Shown in pieces: positions 1 through 8,349 of a DNA stretch of 64,000 bases. Source of the stretch: Gaiellasilicea sp963730405. Lineage in GTDB: Bacteria > Actinomycetota > Thermoleophilia > Gaiellales > Gaiellaceae. The stretch is taken from the NCBI GenBank assembly GCA_963730405.1, contig CAVSRW010000017.1, positions 46,336 through 110,335 of the forward strand, given 5' to 3'. The notes beneath the pieces were generated by a model, which saw nothing but the letters and a program-made list of their open reading frames with translations, did no database searches and had not been told where the DNA came from. Positions within the stretch are counted from its first letter, which is position 1. Every line of letters starts with the position of its first letter. A program made the translations under genes and the position numbers.

Positions 1-639
1 CGTGGTGGTCAGCGGCCGACCGTACGCCAGGACCGCGAGCCCCACGCAGGCCAGCGCCGCACACGCGAGGCCGGTCAGCAGCGGCTTCGACTCCTCGGGG
101 ATCGCCCGGGGGCGCGGCCGTGCAACCGGCCGGGGCCGCTTCTCGGCCGGCCGGCCGCCGCGCCGGACGGCGGTACCGGCGCCGATGCCGCCGCCGAGGG
201 CGAGCAGGGTCACGAGGCCGACGAGGATGGCGCTGTGCAGCGGCTCGCGCAGCCACTCCGTCACCCTGCCGACTGCCGGAGCGGTCACCCAGAGGGTGCC
301 GACGATCTGCTCCTCGGTCGGGCGCTCCGTGTCGAGGAAGTCGTTGTTGTCGCCCTTGAGCACGAAACGGCCGTCCTCGACGCGGAGGATCCGGTGCAGC
401 ACCTTCGTCCCGAGCTCGCGGCTGTCGTAGAGGACGACGTCGCCGGGGCGATAGACGCTCTGGGCGCGGACGATCGCGAGGTCGCCCCGATGCAGCTTCG
501 GCTCCATCGAGCTGCCGACGATGATCGCGTACGAGGTGCCGCCGCCCGCCTGGGTCGGGGCGAAGAACATCCACGCGGCGGCCAGCGCGACGACCGCGAG
601 TGCGGCGCTGAGAAGTCCGGTGACGCGTCCCTTGCTCAT
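1..639 (-). CDS. Signal peptidase I, SipW/S26B type (3' end outside window)
   Basis: Membrane serine protease that removes signal peptides. The N-terminus has one membrane segment (about residues 8-27), then the S26 box GSSMEP with the nucleophile Ser, a GDLAIV strand, and HRI followed by KGDNN. A His in place of the Lys general base is the pattern of the S26B (ER/SipW) branch rather than the LepB branch. A second hydrophobic segment follows at about 140-160, then an Arg/Pro-rich linker and a third segment at the cut edge, so more C-terminal sequence lies outside the window. It is 61 bp downstream of a small protein with a SipW-type signal peptide, which is probably its substrate. The ATG start gives a normal N-terminus. 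The family call is firm; the full length is unknown. Confidence 0.85.
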   Translation of the reverse strand, partial: MSKGRVTGLLSAALAVVALAAAWMFFAPTQAGGGTSYAIIVGSSMEPKLHRGDLAIVRAQSVYRPGDVVLYDSRELGTKVLHRILRVEDGRFVLKGDNNDFLDTERPTEEQIVGTLWVTAPAVGRVTEWLREPLHSAILVGLVTLLALGGGIGAGTAVRRGGRPAEKRPRPVARPRPRAIPEESKPLLTGLACAALACVGLAVLAYGRPLTTT

Positions 640-700
640 GCCGGTGAGTGGGAGGCGGCCGGGCGGGGACGTGCCCTCGCCCGGCCGATCCGGTCGCGCC

Positions 701-1075
701 CTACGAAGTCGCGATCACCGACAGCTGGTCGGCGCTCGTGATGGCGATGTCCGGACTGAAGTCGCACGTCACGTCGACACCGCTGACGATCGAGCAATCG
801 GTGTACGTCGTCGAGCCGCTGACGACCTTGGCCTTCGCCGTCGTCGCGTTCGCGCTCAGGGTGAAGGTGATCGAGTCGATGTTGCTCGGGGTCGTCGCGT
901 TCAGCTGGTACTCCACGGCCGAGACCGTGTAGCCGCTGATTGTGCCGCTGCCCGAGCCGGCGCTCGAGTTCGGCACCGTGTTCGTCGCCGTGAAGGCGTA
1001 GGCGCCGGTGCCCAGCGCCACGGCAACCACAACGGCGGCGAGGATGCGGCTGCGTCCGATGAGTGATCGCTGCAT
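701..1075 (-). CDS. Secreted protein with SipW-dependent-type signal peptide
   Basis: A 124-residue protein with a basic start (MQRSLIGRSR), a hydrophobic core at about 11-27 and the junction AYAFTATNTVP, the look of the SipW-cognate signal peptides found on TasA/camelysin-like proteins. The mature part is Ser/Thr/Asn-rich, low in charge and predicted to be beta-rich. It has two Cys (in TDCSIV and VTCDF) that could form a disulfide. It is immediately upstream of the SipW-type peptidase on the same strand. By analogy with TasA it could be a fibre or matrix subunit, but no TasA-specific motif is evident, so only export by the neighbouring peptidase is inferred. Confidence 0.6.
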   Translation of the reverse strand: MQRSLIGRSRILAAVVVAVALGTGAYAFTATNTVPNSSAGSGSGTISGYTVSAVEYQLNATTPSNIDSITFTLSANATTAKAKVVSGSTTYTDCSIVSGVDVTCDFSPDIAITSADQLSVIATS

Positions 1076-1132
1076 GTCGTCTACTCCAGAATTGGGGAGG
1101 GGTCACGCGTTCTGGGTGGACTTCGGCGGATT

Positions 1133-1154
1133 CCGGGGACGGACACTCCCCCGG
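1133..1154 (-). terminator. Hairpin downstream of nnr
   Basis: CCGGGG and CCCCGG arms (6 bp) around a 10-nt loop, in the 96-bp gap between the nnr stop and the small secreted-protein gene. There is no U-run on either strand, so this is only a candidate terminator or REP-like palindrome. Nothing else was recognised in the gap. Confidence 0.3.
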
Positions 1155-1171
1155 ACGGGGTACTTCGAGGG

Positions 1172-2500
1172 CTACGGCAGCACGCCGGGGAGCGCCTCGA
1201 GCACATCGCTCGCGACCAGTCCCCGCTGAGGCAGGCTGCGTGCAGCGAGCGCGTGCGCAACCGCGGCGGCCGCCGCCGCGAGCCGCGGCTCGATCCCCTT
1301 GGCCAGGAACGCCGCGACGATCCCGGTCAGGACGTCGCCGGTGCCTGCGCTCGCGAGGCCGGGCGCCTCGGCGACCGAGACGAGCACGCCCTGTCCCGGC
1401 GCTGCCACGATCGTGTCCGCTCCCTTGAGCAGGCAGACGCAGCGGAACCGATCCGCACCACGCCGGGCCGCCTCGAGCCGGTGCGCGCCGACCCAGGCAG
1501 AGTCCTCGCCGAGGAGGCGGGCCAGCTCGCCCGCGTGCGGGGTGAGCACGGCCCGGGCACCCCAGTCGCCCGGCTCGAGCTCGTGGAGCGCGTCCGCGTC
1601 GAGCACGAGCGTGTGGTCGCCGGCGCCGAGCAGCTGCTCCCGGATCCGGGCCGCAGCTGCGTCCCGGCCGAGGCCCGGCCCGATCGCCAGCGTTCGCGCC
1701 TTGGCAGCCGCGTCGACCGCGTCCTCCCAGGAGACCTTCACCGCCTCGAGCAGCGTCGCCTCGAGCACCGGGAGCGACGGTTCGGGGACGGCGACGGCAA
1801 CGTAGCCCGCGTCGGCCCGGAAAGCGGCCGCGGCGGCGAGGCGCGCAGCGCCGGTCAGGCCGGGCGCGCCTCCGGCGACGAGCACCGAGCCGGCGGTGTA
1901 CTTGCTGTCCTCCGGCCGCTTGGCCGGGACGAGGGAGAGAACGGCCGGCGTGACCAACCGGTGCTCGGTCTCGAGCTCCGCGAGCCCGATGTCCGCGACG
2001 ACGACCTCACCGGCGTGGAAGAGGCCGGGTGCGATCGTCAGCCCGAGCTTGCGGCCGTGGAAGCTCACCGTGAGCTCCGCGCGGACAGCGTCCGCCGCCA
2101 CCTCGCCGTTCGAGGCGTCCACGCCGGACGGGACGTCGACCGCGACGACCGGCGCCTGGGCGGCGTTGATCCGGGCGATCGTCGCGGCGGCCTCGTCGCG
2201 GGGCTCGCCGTGGAAGCCGGTGCCGAACAGCGCGTCGACGATCACGTCGGCCTGCTCGACGGCCGTCGTCTCGACCGCGTCGCGCCCGGCCTCGCGCAGG
2301 ATCCGCGCGGCGATGCGGCCGTCGCCGCCGTTCGAGCCGCCGCCGCAGACGACGGCGATCCGCCTCGCGTCGGGGTAGCGCTCGAGTACCTCTCGCGCGA
2401 GCGCCGCCCCTGCGCGCTCCATCAGCTCCCCGACGTCGTGACCTTGCTCCGCCGCGCGGGCCTCGTCCGCCGTGTAGAGCGGCTCAAACATCGCGGACAT
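1172..2500 (-). CDS. nnr: Bifunctional NAD(P)HX epimerase/dehydratase
   Basis: Repairs hydrated NAD(P)H: the N-terminal YjeF_N domain epimerises R/S-NAD(P)HX and the C-terminal ribokinase-like domain dehydrates S-NAD(P)HX with ADP or ATP. The 442-residue length is normal for the fused bacterial enzyme. The epimerase signature GGGSNGGDGRIAAR is at about 53-66, followed by VDVPSGVDASNG. The dehydratase part carries SKYTAGSVLVAGG, the conserved LTPHAGE, and AGTGDVLTG at about 385 with its catalytic Asp. A second Met (MFEPLY) three residues in is an alternative start. The next gene upstream is acpS, about 100 bp away; nnr next to acpS is common in bacteria. Confidence 0.95.
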   Translation of the reverse strand: MSAMFEPLYTADEARAAEQGHDVGELMERAGAALAREVLERYPDARRIAVVCGGGSNGGDGRIAARILREAGRDAVETTAVEQADVIVDALFGTGFHGEPRDEAAATIARINAAQAPVVAVDVPSGVDASNGEVAADAVRAELTVSFHGRKLGLTIAPGLFHAGEVVVADIGLAELETEHRLVTPAVLSLVPAKRPEDSKYTAGSVLVAGGAPGLTGAARLAAAAAFRADAGYVAVAVPEPSLPVLEATLLEAVKVSWEDAVDAAAKARTLAIGPGLGRDAAAARIREQLLGAGDHTLVLDADALHELEPGDWGARAVLTPHAGELARLLGEDSAWVGAHRLEAARRGADRFRCVCLLKGADTIVAAPGQGVLVSVAEAPGLASAGTGDVLTGIVAAFLAKGIEPRLAAAAAAVAHALAARSLPQRGLVASDVLEALPGVLP

Positions 2501-2560
2501 TGCCGGCGAAGAGCGTTCGCGCGAGAACCGGTGTTGACTTTCGGTCAGCGACCGGGCCTA

Positions 2561-2602
2561 CGTCGGCCGGCGGAGCCGGGCTTTGCCCGGCGGGAGCCGA
2601 CG
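2561..2602 (-). terminator. Nested hairpin just downstream of acpS
   Basis: Outer arms CGTCGGC/GCCGACG enclose an inner hairpin GCCGGGC-AAA-GCCCGGC (minus-strand sense), starting right after the acpS stop codon. The stem is strong but there is no U-tract. The inner GGGCAAAGCCC motif also occurs in the two intergenic repeats at 43.9 and 49.2 kb, so it may belong to the same repeat family. It occupies much of the 102-bp gap before nnr. Confidence 0.45.
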
Positions 2603-3034
2603 TCACCGCTCGTGCTCGAACGAGCCGGAAGGAGGGGGCTCGCGGGGGAACCATGGGTTCTCCCGCGCTTGATCGGTGACGACGGCGACCGCGGAGGCGA
2701 GCTCGCGCGAGTGCGTCATCGACAGGTCGATCGCCCCCGCGTCGACCTTCTCCGCCCAGGCCGCGACGCGGCCGGAGAGCCGTACCGACGGCTTCGGCCG
2801 CCCTGCGATCTCGATGTCCTTCCACGCGAACGCCCGCGCGACGCCGAAGCCGAGCGCCTTCCCGACCGCCTCCTTGCCCGCGAACCGGCCGGCGTAGCTC
2901 TGGGCCGGGTTCTTTCGCGAGTCGCAGTACGCCTGCTCGGCCGGCGTGAAGCAGCGGTCCTTGAAGCCCCGGTAGCGCTCGAGCGAACGGCGGACGCGCT
3001 CGATCTCGATCAGATCGACGCCGACGCGGGTCAC
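2603..3034 (-). CDS. acpS: Holo-[acyl-carrier-protein] synthase
   Basis: Transfers the 4'-phosphopantetheine arm of CoA to a Ser of apo-ACP, activating fatty-acid synthesis. The protein begins VTRVGVDLIEIERV, with the Mg-binding Asp at position 7. The second signature FAGKEAVGKALG is at about 51-62 (Glu55). At 143 residues it is slightly longer than usual because of a Pro-rich tail. The GTG start overlaps the stop of the upstream HAD gene (GTGA), indicating translational coupling. Longer starts in this frame would lie inside the HAD gene and add no conserved sequence. Confidence 0.93.
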   Translation of the reverse strand: MTRVGVDLIEIERVRRSLERYRGFKDRCFTPAEQAYCDSRKNPAQSYAGRFAGKEAVGKALGFGVARAFAWKDIEIAGRPKPSVRLSGRVAAWAEKVDAGAIDLSMTHSRELASAVAVVTDQARENPWFPREPPPSGSFEHER

Positions 3035-3807
3035 AACGGGCGGTCGATCCAGTCCGGCACGTGCGCGATCGAGCTGAGGACGGCGTCCGGGACGATGGAC
3101 GAGCGCTCGAGCGCCTCGGGGCGGAACTTGCCGGTGCGGAGGAGCAGCGTCTTCATCCCGAAGAGCTGGGCGCCGCGGACATCCTGCTCGAGGTCGTCGG
3201 TGACCATCCAGGTCAGCTCGGGCTCGGCGTCGAGCGCAGCGAGTGCGGCCGCGAAGCAGGCGGCGCTCGGCTTCCCGATCACCGTCGCCTCGACGCCGGT
3301 CGCGTACTCGAGCGCGGCGACGAAGGCGCCGCCGTCGAGCATCGGCCCGCGCGCGGTCTGCCACCAGGGGTTCTTGTGCAGGCAGAAGAGGTCGGCCCCG
3401 GCCTGGATCTCCGAGAAAGCGCGGGCGAGGTTCATGTGGCTGAAGACCTGATTCGGCTCCGTCGTCTCGTCGCAGCCGCCGACGAGCACCGCGTCGGCCC
3501 CCTCGCCGACCAGGTCGATGCCGGCCAGGTCCGGGACGATCGCCGACATCACGAGCCCGTAGACGCGCCTGCCGCCGAGCTGCTCGGCCGCGGCGATGGG
3601 CGTCGTCTGGAGCTCCGCGTCCTCGAGCTCGAGACCCATCCCGCGCAGCTCGTCCGCAAGCGCCGCGCGCGAGCGCGTCGAGTTGTTCGTGACGAAACGA
3701 AGCCGGTGCCCGACCTCGCGGAGGCGGGCAACCGCCTCCACTGCACCCGGGATCGGCTCGCCCGAGACGTGAAGGACGCCGTCGACGTCCAGCAGAATGG
3801 CGGCCAT
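3031..3807 (-). CDS. HAD-IIA family phosphatase (NagD/HDHD2-like)
   Basis: Haloacid-dehalogenase hydrolase of the IIA subfamily with a large cap. The motifs are in order: DVDGVL (nucleophile Asp7, acid Asp9), TNNS at 40-43, IGKPS supplying the motif III Lys at about 180, and TDDLEQDV as the metal-binding motif IV. The cap contains LHKNPWW, a signature seen in HDHD2/LHPP-like members. The substrate cannot be told from sequence; relatives hydrolyse small phosphoesters. The ATG start gives the canonical N-terminus MAAILLDVDG. It is divergent from arfB and overlaps acpS by 4 nt at its 3' end. Confidence 0.85.
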   Translation of the reverse strand: MAAILLDVDGVLHVSGEPIPGAVEAVARLREVGHRLRFVTNNSTRSRAALADELRGMGLELEDAELQTTPIAAAEQLGGRRVYGLVMSAIVPDLAGIDLVGEGADAVLVGGCDETTEPNQVFSHMNLARAFSEIQAGADLFCLHKNPWWQTARGPMLDGGAFVAALEYATGVEATVIGKPSAACFAAALAALDAEPELTWMVTDDLEQDVRGAQLFGMKTLLLRTGKFRPEALERSSIVPDAVLSSIAHVPDWIDRPL

Positions 3808-3826
3808 GGAGCGGGATGCTATCCGG

Positions 3827-4213
3827 GTGACGCGCTCCGTCCTACTGCCTCTGGCGGAGATCGAGCTGCGCTTCTCCCGCTCGAGCGGGCCGGGCGGCCA
3901 GCACGCGAACACGGCCGAGACCCGCGTCGAGGCGGTGCTCGACGTCGAGGCCTCGTCGGCGCTGACCGCCGCGCAGAAGAAGCGCGTCACCGCCAAGGCC
4001 GGCCCGGTCCTGCGCGCGGTCGCACAGGACGAGCGGAGCCAGCTCCGCAACCGCGAGCTCGCGGTCGATCGGCTCGCCGAGCAGCTGCGGCAGGCGCTGA
4101 AGGTCGAGCGGCGGCGGGTTGCGACGAAGCCGACCGCGGCCTCACGCGAGCGTCGCCTGGAGTCGAAACGGCGCCGGTCGCAGACGAAGAAGCTCCGGCG
4201 CCCGCCGGACTAG
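3827..4213 (+). CDS. arfB: ArfB-type peptidyl-tRNA hydrolase, ribosome rescue
   Basis: Class-I release-factor-like rescue factor that hydrolyses peptidyl-tRNA on stalled ribosomes. It carries the GGQ loop in SSGPGGQHAN (GGQ at about 23-25). The C-terminal tail is strongly basic (many Arg/Lys in the last 45 residues), which in ArfB enters the empty mRNA channel. There is no codon-recognition domain, as expected at 128 residues. I chose the GTG at 3827 because it matches the E. coli N-terminus and avoids overlap with the divergent HAD gene. ATG codons at 3797 and 3806 are alternatives, the latter sharing a CCATGG with the HAD start. The formate dehydrogenase operon follows 9 bp downstream. Confidence 0.88.
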   Translation: MTRSVLLPLAEIELRFSRSSGPGGQHANTAETRVEAVLDVEASSALTAAQKKRVTAKAGPVLRAVAQDERSQLRNRELAVDRLAEQLRQALKVERRRVATKPTAASRERRLESKRRRSQTKKLRRPPD

Positions 4214-4222
4214 ACTCGTTGC

Positions 4223-5662
4223 GTGGACGTGCTCCGGCTGGCGAGCCTGCTCGAGGAGCTGCCTCCCGAGCGGACGCGGCTGCTCGACAACCTCGGCCGA
4301 CTCCGGCGCGAGGTCGGGCCGATCACGCCGGAGCTCTCGGACGCGCTCGCCGACCGGATGAACCTGCGCCGTGGCGACGTGCACGAGGTCGTCTCCTTCT
4401 ACTCCTTCCTCCAGGTGCCGGTCGACGCCGTGCGGGTCTGCACGGGGCCCGTGTGCGACTGTGCAGGCTCGCGGGACCTGCTGAGCGACGGTGCCATCGA
4501 GGTGCCGTGCCTCGGCCACTGCGACCTCGCGCCGGTCGTCCTGCACGGCGACGACGTCCTCGGCGGGGTCACGCACTCGACGAACGGCTTCCTGCTCGAG
4601 CCGGACGAGATCCGCGAGCCCGCGGCACTCGCGCCCGACGAGGTCGTCGCGCGGCTGGAGGCGTCCGGCCTGACGGGGATGGGCGGCGCAGGCTTCCCGA
4701 CCTGGCGGAAGTGGGACGCGGTGCTTGGCGAGCCGGGGCCGCGCGTCGTGATCGTCAACGCCGACGAGGGCGAGCCGGGGACGATCAAGGACCGCTATGT
4801 GATGGAGCTGCGACCGCAGCTCCTCCTCGAAGGGCTCGAGGCGGCGATGCGCTTCTGCGAGACCGACGAGGCGTACATCTACCTCCGGGAGGAGTACGCG
4901 ACGTCGCGCGAGCGGCTGCGCGAGGCGATCGCGGCCCGCGGCCTCCCCGTCCGGCTCGTCGTCGGCGCCGGGGCGTACATCTGCGGCGAGGAGACGGCCA
5001 TGCTGGAGTCCATGGAGGGCCGCCGGGGGATGCCGCGCCTGCGTCCGCCGTTCCCGACCCAGTCCGGCTACCTCGGCCGGCCGACGCTGATCAACAACGT
5101 CGAGACGCTCGCGCACGTCGCCCTGATCCTCCGCGGCGGCTGGGAGCCGGTGCGGCTCTGGTCGGTCTCGGGCGCGGTCGGGAAGCCCGGCTGCTACGAG
5201 GCGCCGCTCGACGTGACACTGCGAGGCCTGATCGACGGGTATGCCGGCGGCCTCACCGCCGAGCCCGGCGCCATCGTTCCCGGCGGCGCCGCCAGCGGCA
5301 TCCTCCCGCCCTCAGCGCTGGACACGCCGCTGACGCGGGAAGCGCTCGCCGAGTGGGGCTGCGGCGTCGGCTCGGCGGCCGTCCAGGTCTTCCCGGCGGA
5401 GTACTCGCCCGTGCGGCTGCTCGCCGAGACGATGCGCTTCTTCGCCGAGGAGTCGTGCCAGAAGTGCACTCCTTGCCGGATCGGGAACCGCGCCCTGCAC
5501 GCGGTCTTCGAGGGCGAGCGGACGATGTCGCGCGTCCGGACCGACGAGTGGCTCGACGCGATGGTGCTGACCTCGATCTGCGGGCTCGGCCAGGCCGCGC
5601 CGGTGCCGGTCCGGAACGCGCTCGCGCACTGGCCGGAGCTCTTCGAGAAGATGACCGCATGA
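4223..5662 (+). CDS. NuoE-NuoF fusion: diaphorase subunit of NAD-dependent formate dehydrogenase
   Basis: One 479-residue chain joins a NuoE-like thioredoxin-fold [2Fe-2S] domain (about 1-140) to a NuoF-like FMN/NAD domain (about 150-479). NuoE cysteines: VCTGPVCDC and PCLGHCD (C73, C78/C80, C96, C100). NuoF motifs: GLTGMGGAGFPTWRKW and NADEGEPGTIKDRY for FMN/NAD, ICGEETAMLESMEG, and ESCQKCTPCRIGN with SICGLGQ for the [4Fe-4S] cluster. It should pass electrons between the catalytic subunit and NAD. Similar fusions occur in HoxF and FdsB-type enzymes. The next gene overlaps by 4 nt (ATGA) and encodes the formate dehydrogenase, so the two almost certainly form one soluble complex. No complex I genes are nearby. 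Confidence 0.9.
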   Translation: MDVLRLASLLEELPPERTRLLDNLGRLRREVGPITPELSDALADRMNLRRGDVHEVVSFYSFLQVPVDAVRVCTGPVCDCAGSRDLLSDGAIEVPCLGHCDLAPVVLHGDDVLGGVTHSTNGFLLEPDEIREPAALAPDEVVARLEASGLTGMGGAGFPTWRKWDAVLGEPGPRVVIVNADEGEPGTIKDRYVMELRPQLLLEGLEAAMRFCETDEAYIYLREEYATSRERLREAIAARGLPVRLVVGAGAYICGEETAMLESMEGRRGMPRLRPPFPTQSGYLGRPTLINNVETLAHVALILRGGWEPVRLWSVSGAVGKPGCYEAPLDVTLRGLIDGYAGGLTAEPGAIVPGGAASGILPPSALDTPLTREALAEWGCGVGSAAVQVFPAEYSPVRLLAETMRFFAEESCQKCTPCRIGNRALHAVFEGERTMSRVRTDEWLDAMVLTSICGLGQAAPVPVRNALAHWPELFEKMTA

Positions 5663-8349
5663 TCGAGTTCACGCTCGACGGCAGGACCGCAACGGCCTCC
5701 GAGGGCGAGCTCCTCGTCCACGCGGCGGCCCGGAACGGCGTCTTCATCCCGACCCTGTGCCACGACGACAAGCTGGCGCCGTACGGGGGCTGCCGGATGT
5801 GCGTGGTCGGCGTCGAGGGGGCACCGCGGCCGCTGCCGGCCTGCGCGACCCGTGTCGCCGACGGAATGGTCGTCTCCACGGACACGAACGTGCCGCAGCT
5901 GCGGAGGACGCTGACCGAGATGCTCCTCTCCGAGCACCTGAACGCCGACCCGGGCGGGCGGCCCAACGAGCTGACCGATCTCGCCGCGGAGCTCGGCGCC
6001 GAGGCGCCGTTCCTGCTCCCGGACGCGAAGCGCGAGCCCTACGACGACCGGAACAAGCTGATGGGCTACGAGCCGGACACGTGCATCCTCTGCAACCGCT
6101 GCGTCCGCTACACGCAGGAGGTGATGCAGTGCTCCGCGCTCTCGCTCGAGGGGCGCGGTCCCGAGGCGCGCATCGTCCCCACCTGGGAGCGGAGCTGGCT
6201 CGACACCGAGTGCGAGCTCTGCGGCGGCTGCCTCTCGACGTGCCCGACCGGCGCGATCTACGAGAAGTTCCTCGAGGGCGCCGGCGTCGAGGAGCGCGCG
6301 CTCGAGCAGGTCAAGACGACCTGCACCTTCTGCGGCGTCGGCTGCCAGCTCGACCTCAACGTCGACCCGGACACGAAGCGGATCGTGAAGGTGACCTCGA
6401 AGCCGGAGTACGTCTCGAACGAGGGCAACCTCTGCGTGAAGGGGCGCTTCGCCTTCAATTTCGTCCACCACCCCGACCGCCTGACCGAGCCGCTCGTTCG
6501 GGGCGAAGACGGCGAGTTGCACCCGACGACCTGGGAGGACGCGCTCCAGGTCGCCGCCGACGGGCTGAAGGGGGTGATGGAGCGCCACTCGCCGCAGCAT
6601 GTCGGCGTGCTCAGCTCGGCCCGGCTGACGAACGAGGAGAACTACCTGATCCAGAAGCTCGCCCGGACCGGCCTGCAGACGCACTCGGTCCACTCGTGCG
6701 AGGCCACCTGACACGCTCCGACCCTCTACGGCCTGGTCAGGTCGTTCGGCAGAGGCGCCTCCACCAACTCGATCCCGGAGATCGACAACGCCCGCTTCCT
6801 GCTCGTGATCGGCTCGAACACGACCGAGGCGCACCCGGTGCTGGCGTTGCGGATCAAGAAGGCGGTGCGGAACGGCGCAACCCTCGTCGTCGCCGACCCC
6901 CGCGCGATCTGGCTGACGAAGCTCGCGAAGCGGCACCTGCAGCTGCGACCCGGCTCCGACGTCTGGCTGCTGAACGCGCTCATGCACGTGATCCTCGAGG
7001 AGGGGCTGCAGGACGATGCCTACATCGCCGAGCACTGCGAGGACTTCGACGCGGTGCGCGATGTGGTCGCCCGCTACACCCCTGAGGACGCCGAACGGGT
7101 GACGGGCGTTCCGGCCGAGGCCATTCGGGACACGGCGCGCGAGTACGCGACCGAGCGGCACGCGGCGATCTTCTACACGCTCGGGATCACCGAGCACGCC
7201 TGCGGCGTCGACAACATCTGGTCGCTCGCGAACCTCGTCCTGATGACGGGCCACCTCGGCTACGAGTCGACGGGCCTGAACGCGCTGCGCGGCCAGAACA
7301 ACGTCCAGGGCCTGAACGACTCCGGCGCGAACCCGCACTACTTCCCCGGCTACCAGTCCTGGGACGACCCGGAGGTGCGCGAGAAGTTCGCAGCCGCCTG
7401 GGGCGTCGACCTGCCCGAGCGCGCCGGCTACCGGCTCGACCAGATGATGTCCGGGCTCCACGACGGCCGGATCAAGGCGCTCTACCTGGTCGGCGAGAAC
7501 CCGGCGCAGACGGAGCCGAACGCCCACCACGTCGAGGAGGGCCTCCGGCAGCTCGAGTTCCTCGTCGCGCAGGATCTCTTCCTGAACGAGACCTCGCGGC
7601 GGCACGCGGACGTCGTCCTGCCGGCATCGAGCTTCGCCGAGAAGGACGGCACGTTCACGAACACGGAGCGGCGGATCAACCGCGTCCGCGCCGCTGTGCC
7701 GCTCCCGGGGAACGCGCGCGGCGACCGGGAGATCGTGATCGCGCTGGCTCGCGCCCTCGGCTGCGACTGGCCCGAGTATCCCGACGCCGAATCGGTCTGG
7801 GACGAGCTCGCCGACCTCTCGCCGAACTGGTTCGGAGTCCGCTACCCGCGACTGGAGGAGCACGGGCTGCAGTGGCCGTGTCCGAACGAGGATCACCCGG
7901 GGACGCCGTTCCTGCATGCGCCGTCGCCGTCACGGCCGAACGGAAAGGGGAAGTTCCATCCGGTCGAGTACCAGCCGCCGATCGAGGAGCCGGACGCCGA
8001 GTTCCCGTTCGTCCTCTCCACCGGCCGGACGCTCTACCACTACAACTCGGCGACGATGACCATGCGTGAGGACGGGATCACCGACAAGCAGGTCGAGCCC
8101 TTCTTCGAGATCGCGCCCGAGGACGCCTCGGCGCTCGGGGTGGCGGAAGGCGAGTGGGTACGGCTGGTCTCGCGCCGCGGCGACCTGCAGGCGCGCGCCC
8201 AGCTCTCCGATCGCGTCTATCCCGGGCTCGTCTGGATGGCGCTCCACTTCGCAGAGGCGCGCGTGAACTGGCTCACGCACGATGTCGGCGACCCGCTGAT
8301 CGGGACGCCCGAGTACAAGGTCTCGGCCGTGCGGCTCGAACGCGTGTGA
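5659..8349 (+). CDS. fdhA: Formate dehydrogenase catalytic subunit, selenoprotein (UGA = Sec351)
   Basis: Molybdopterin/tungstopterin oxidoreductase oxidising formate to CO2. The frame is open from 5659 to 8349 except for TGA at 6709-6711, read here as selenocysteine (896 aa). Domains: N-terminal [2Fe-2S] ferredoxin (C34, C45, C48, C62); two [4Fe-4S] motifs CILCNRCVRYTQEVMQC and CELCGGCLSTCP; the catalytic-domain cluster CTFCGVGC...NLCVKG; then CEAT-U-HAPTLYG, aligning with the Sec/Cys-His active site of FdhF-type enzymes; then VIGSNTTEAHP and a dinucleotide-binding C-terminus (STGRTLYHYNS). The NuoG-type His-Cys3 cluster region has lost its cysteines (SEHLNADPGG). Conservation continues across the UGA and a SECIS-like hairpin follows, so this is one gene rather than two ORFs or a pseudogene. 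A sequencing error for TGC remains possible. Confidence 0.88.
6709..6755 (+). promoter_or_regulatory. UGA selenocysteine codon with bacterial-type SECIS hairpin
   Basis: The UGA (6709-6711) is followed by CACG, the same four bases as after the UGA of E. coli fdhF. A 6-bp apical stem pairs 6729-6734 with 6739-6744 (one G-U) and closes on the tetraloop GGUC at 6735-6738, which resembles the SelB-binding apical loop of E. coli fdhF. A lower stem pairs CCUCU 6723-6727 with AGAGG 6751-6755. The loop begins 23 nt after the UGA, within the range reported for bacterial SECIS elements. The pairing was found by eye and has not been checked with a folding program. Confidence 0.75.

Noticed and set aside
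1253..3451. Long plus-strand open frame (732 codons) opposite nnr and acpS
   Set aside because: Antisense to well-recognised genes; Arg/Ala/Gly/Asp-rich composition without motifs, as expected for high-GC shadow frames.
6709..6711. TGA as a nonsense mutation or as the boundary of two separate genes
   Set aside because: Conserved sequence runs straight through, the position matches the known Sec site, and a SECIS-like hairpin follows; no ribosome binding site or new start fits the second part.
5194..7917. 907-codon minus-strand frame opposite the formate dehydrogenase
   Set aside because: Shadow of a conserved Fe-S/Mo protein; low-complexity Val/Arg/Leu translation.
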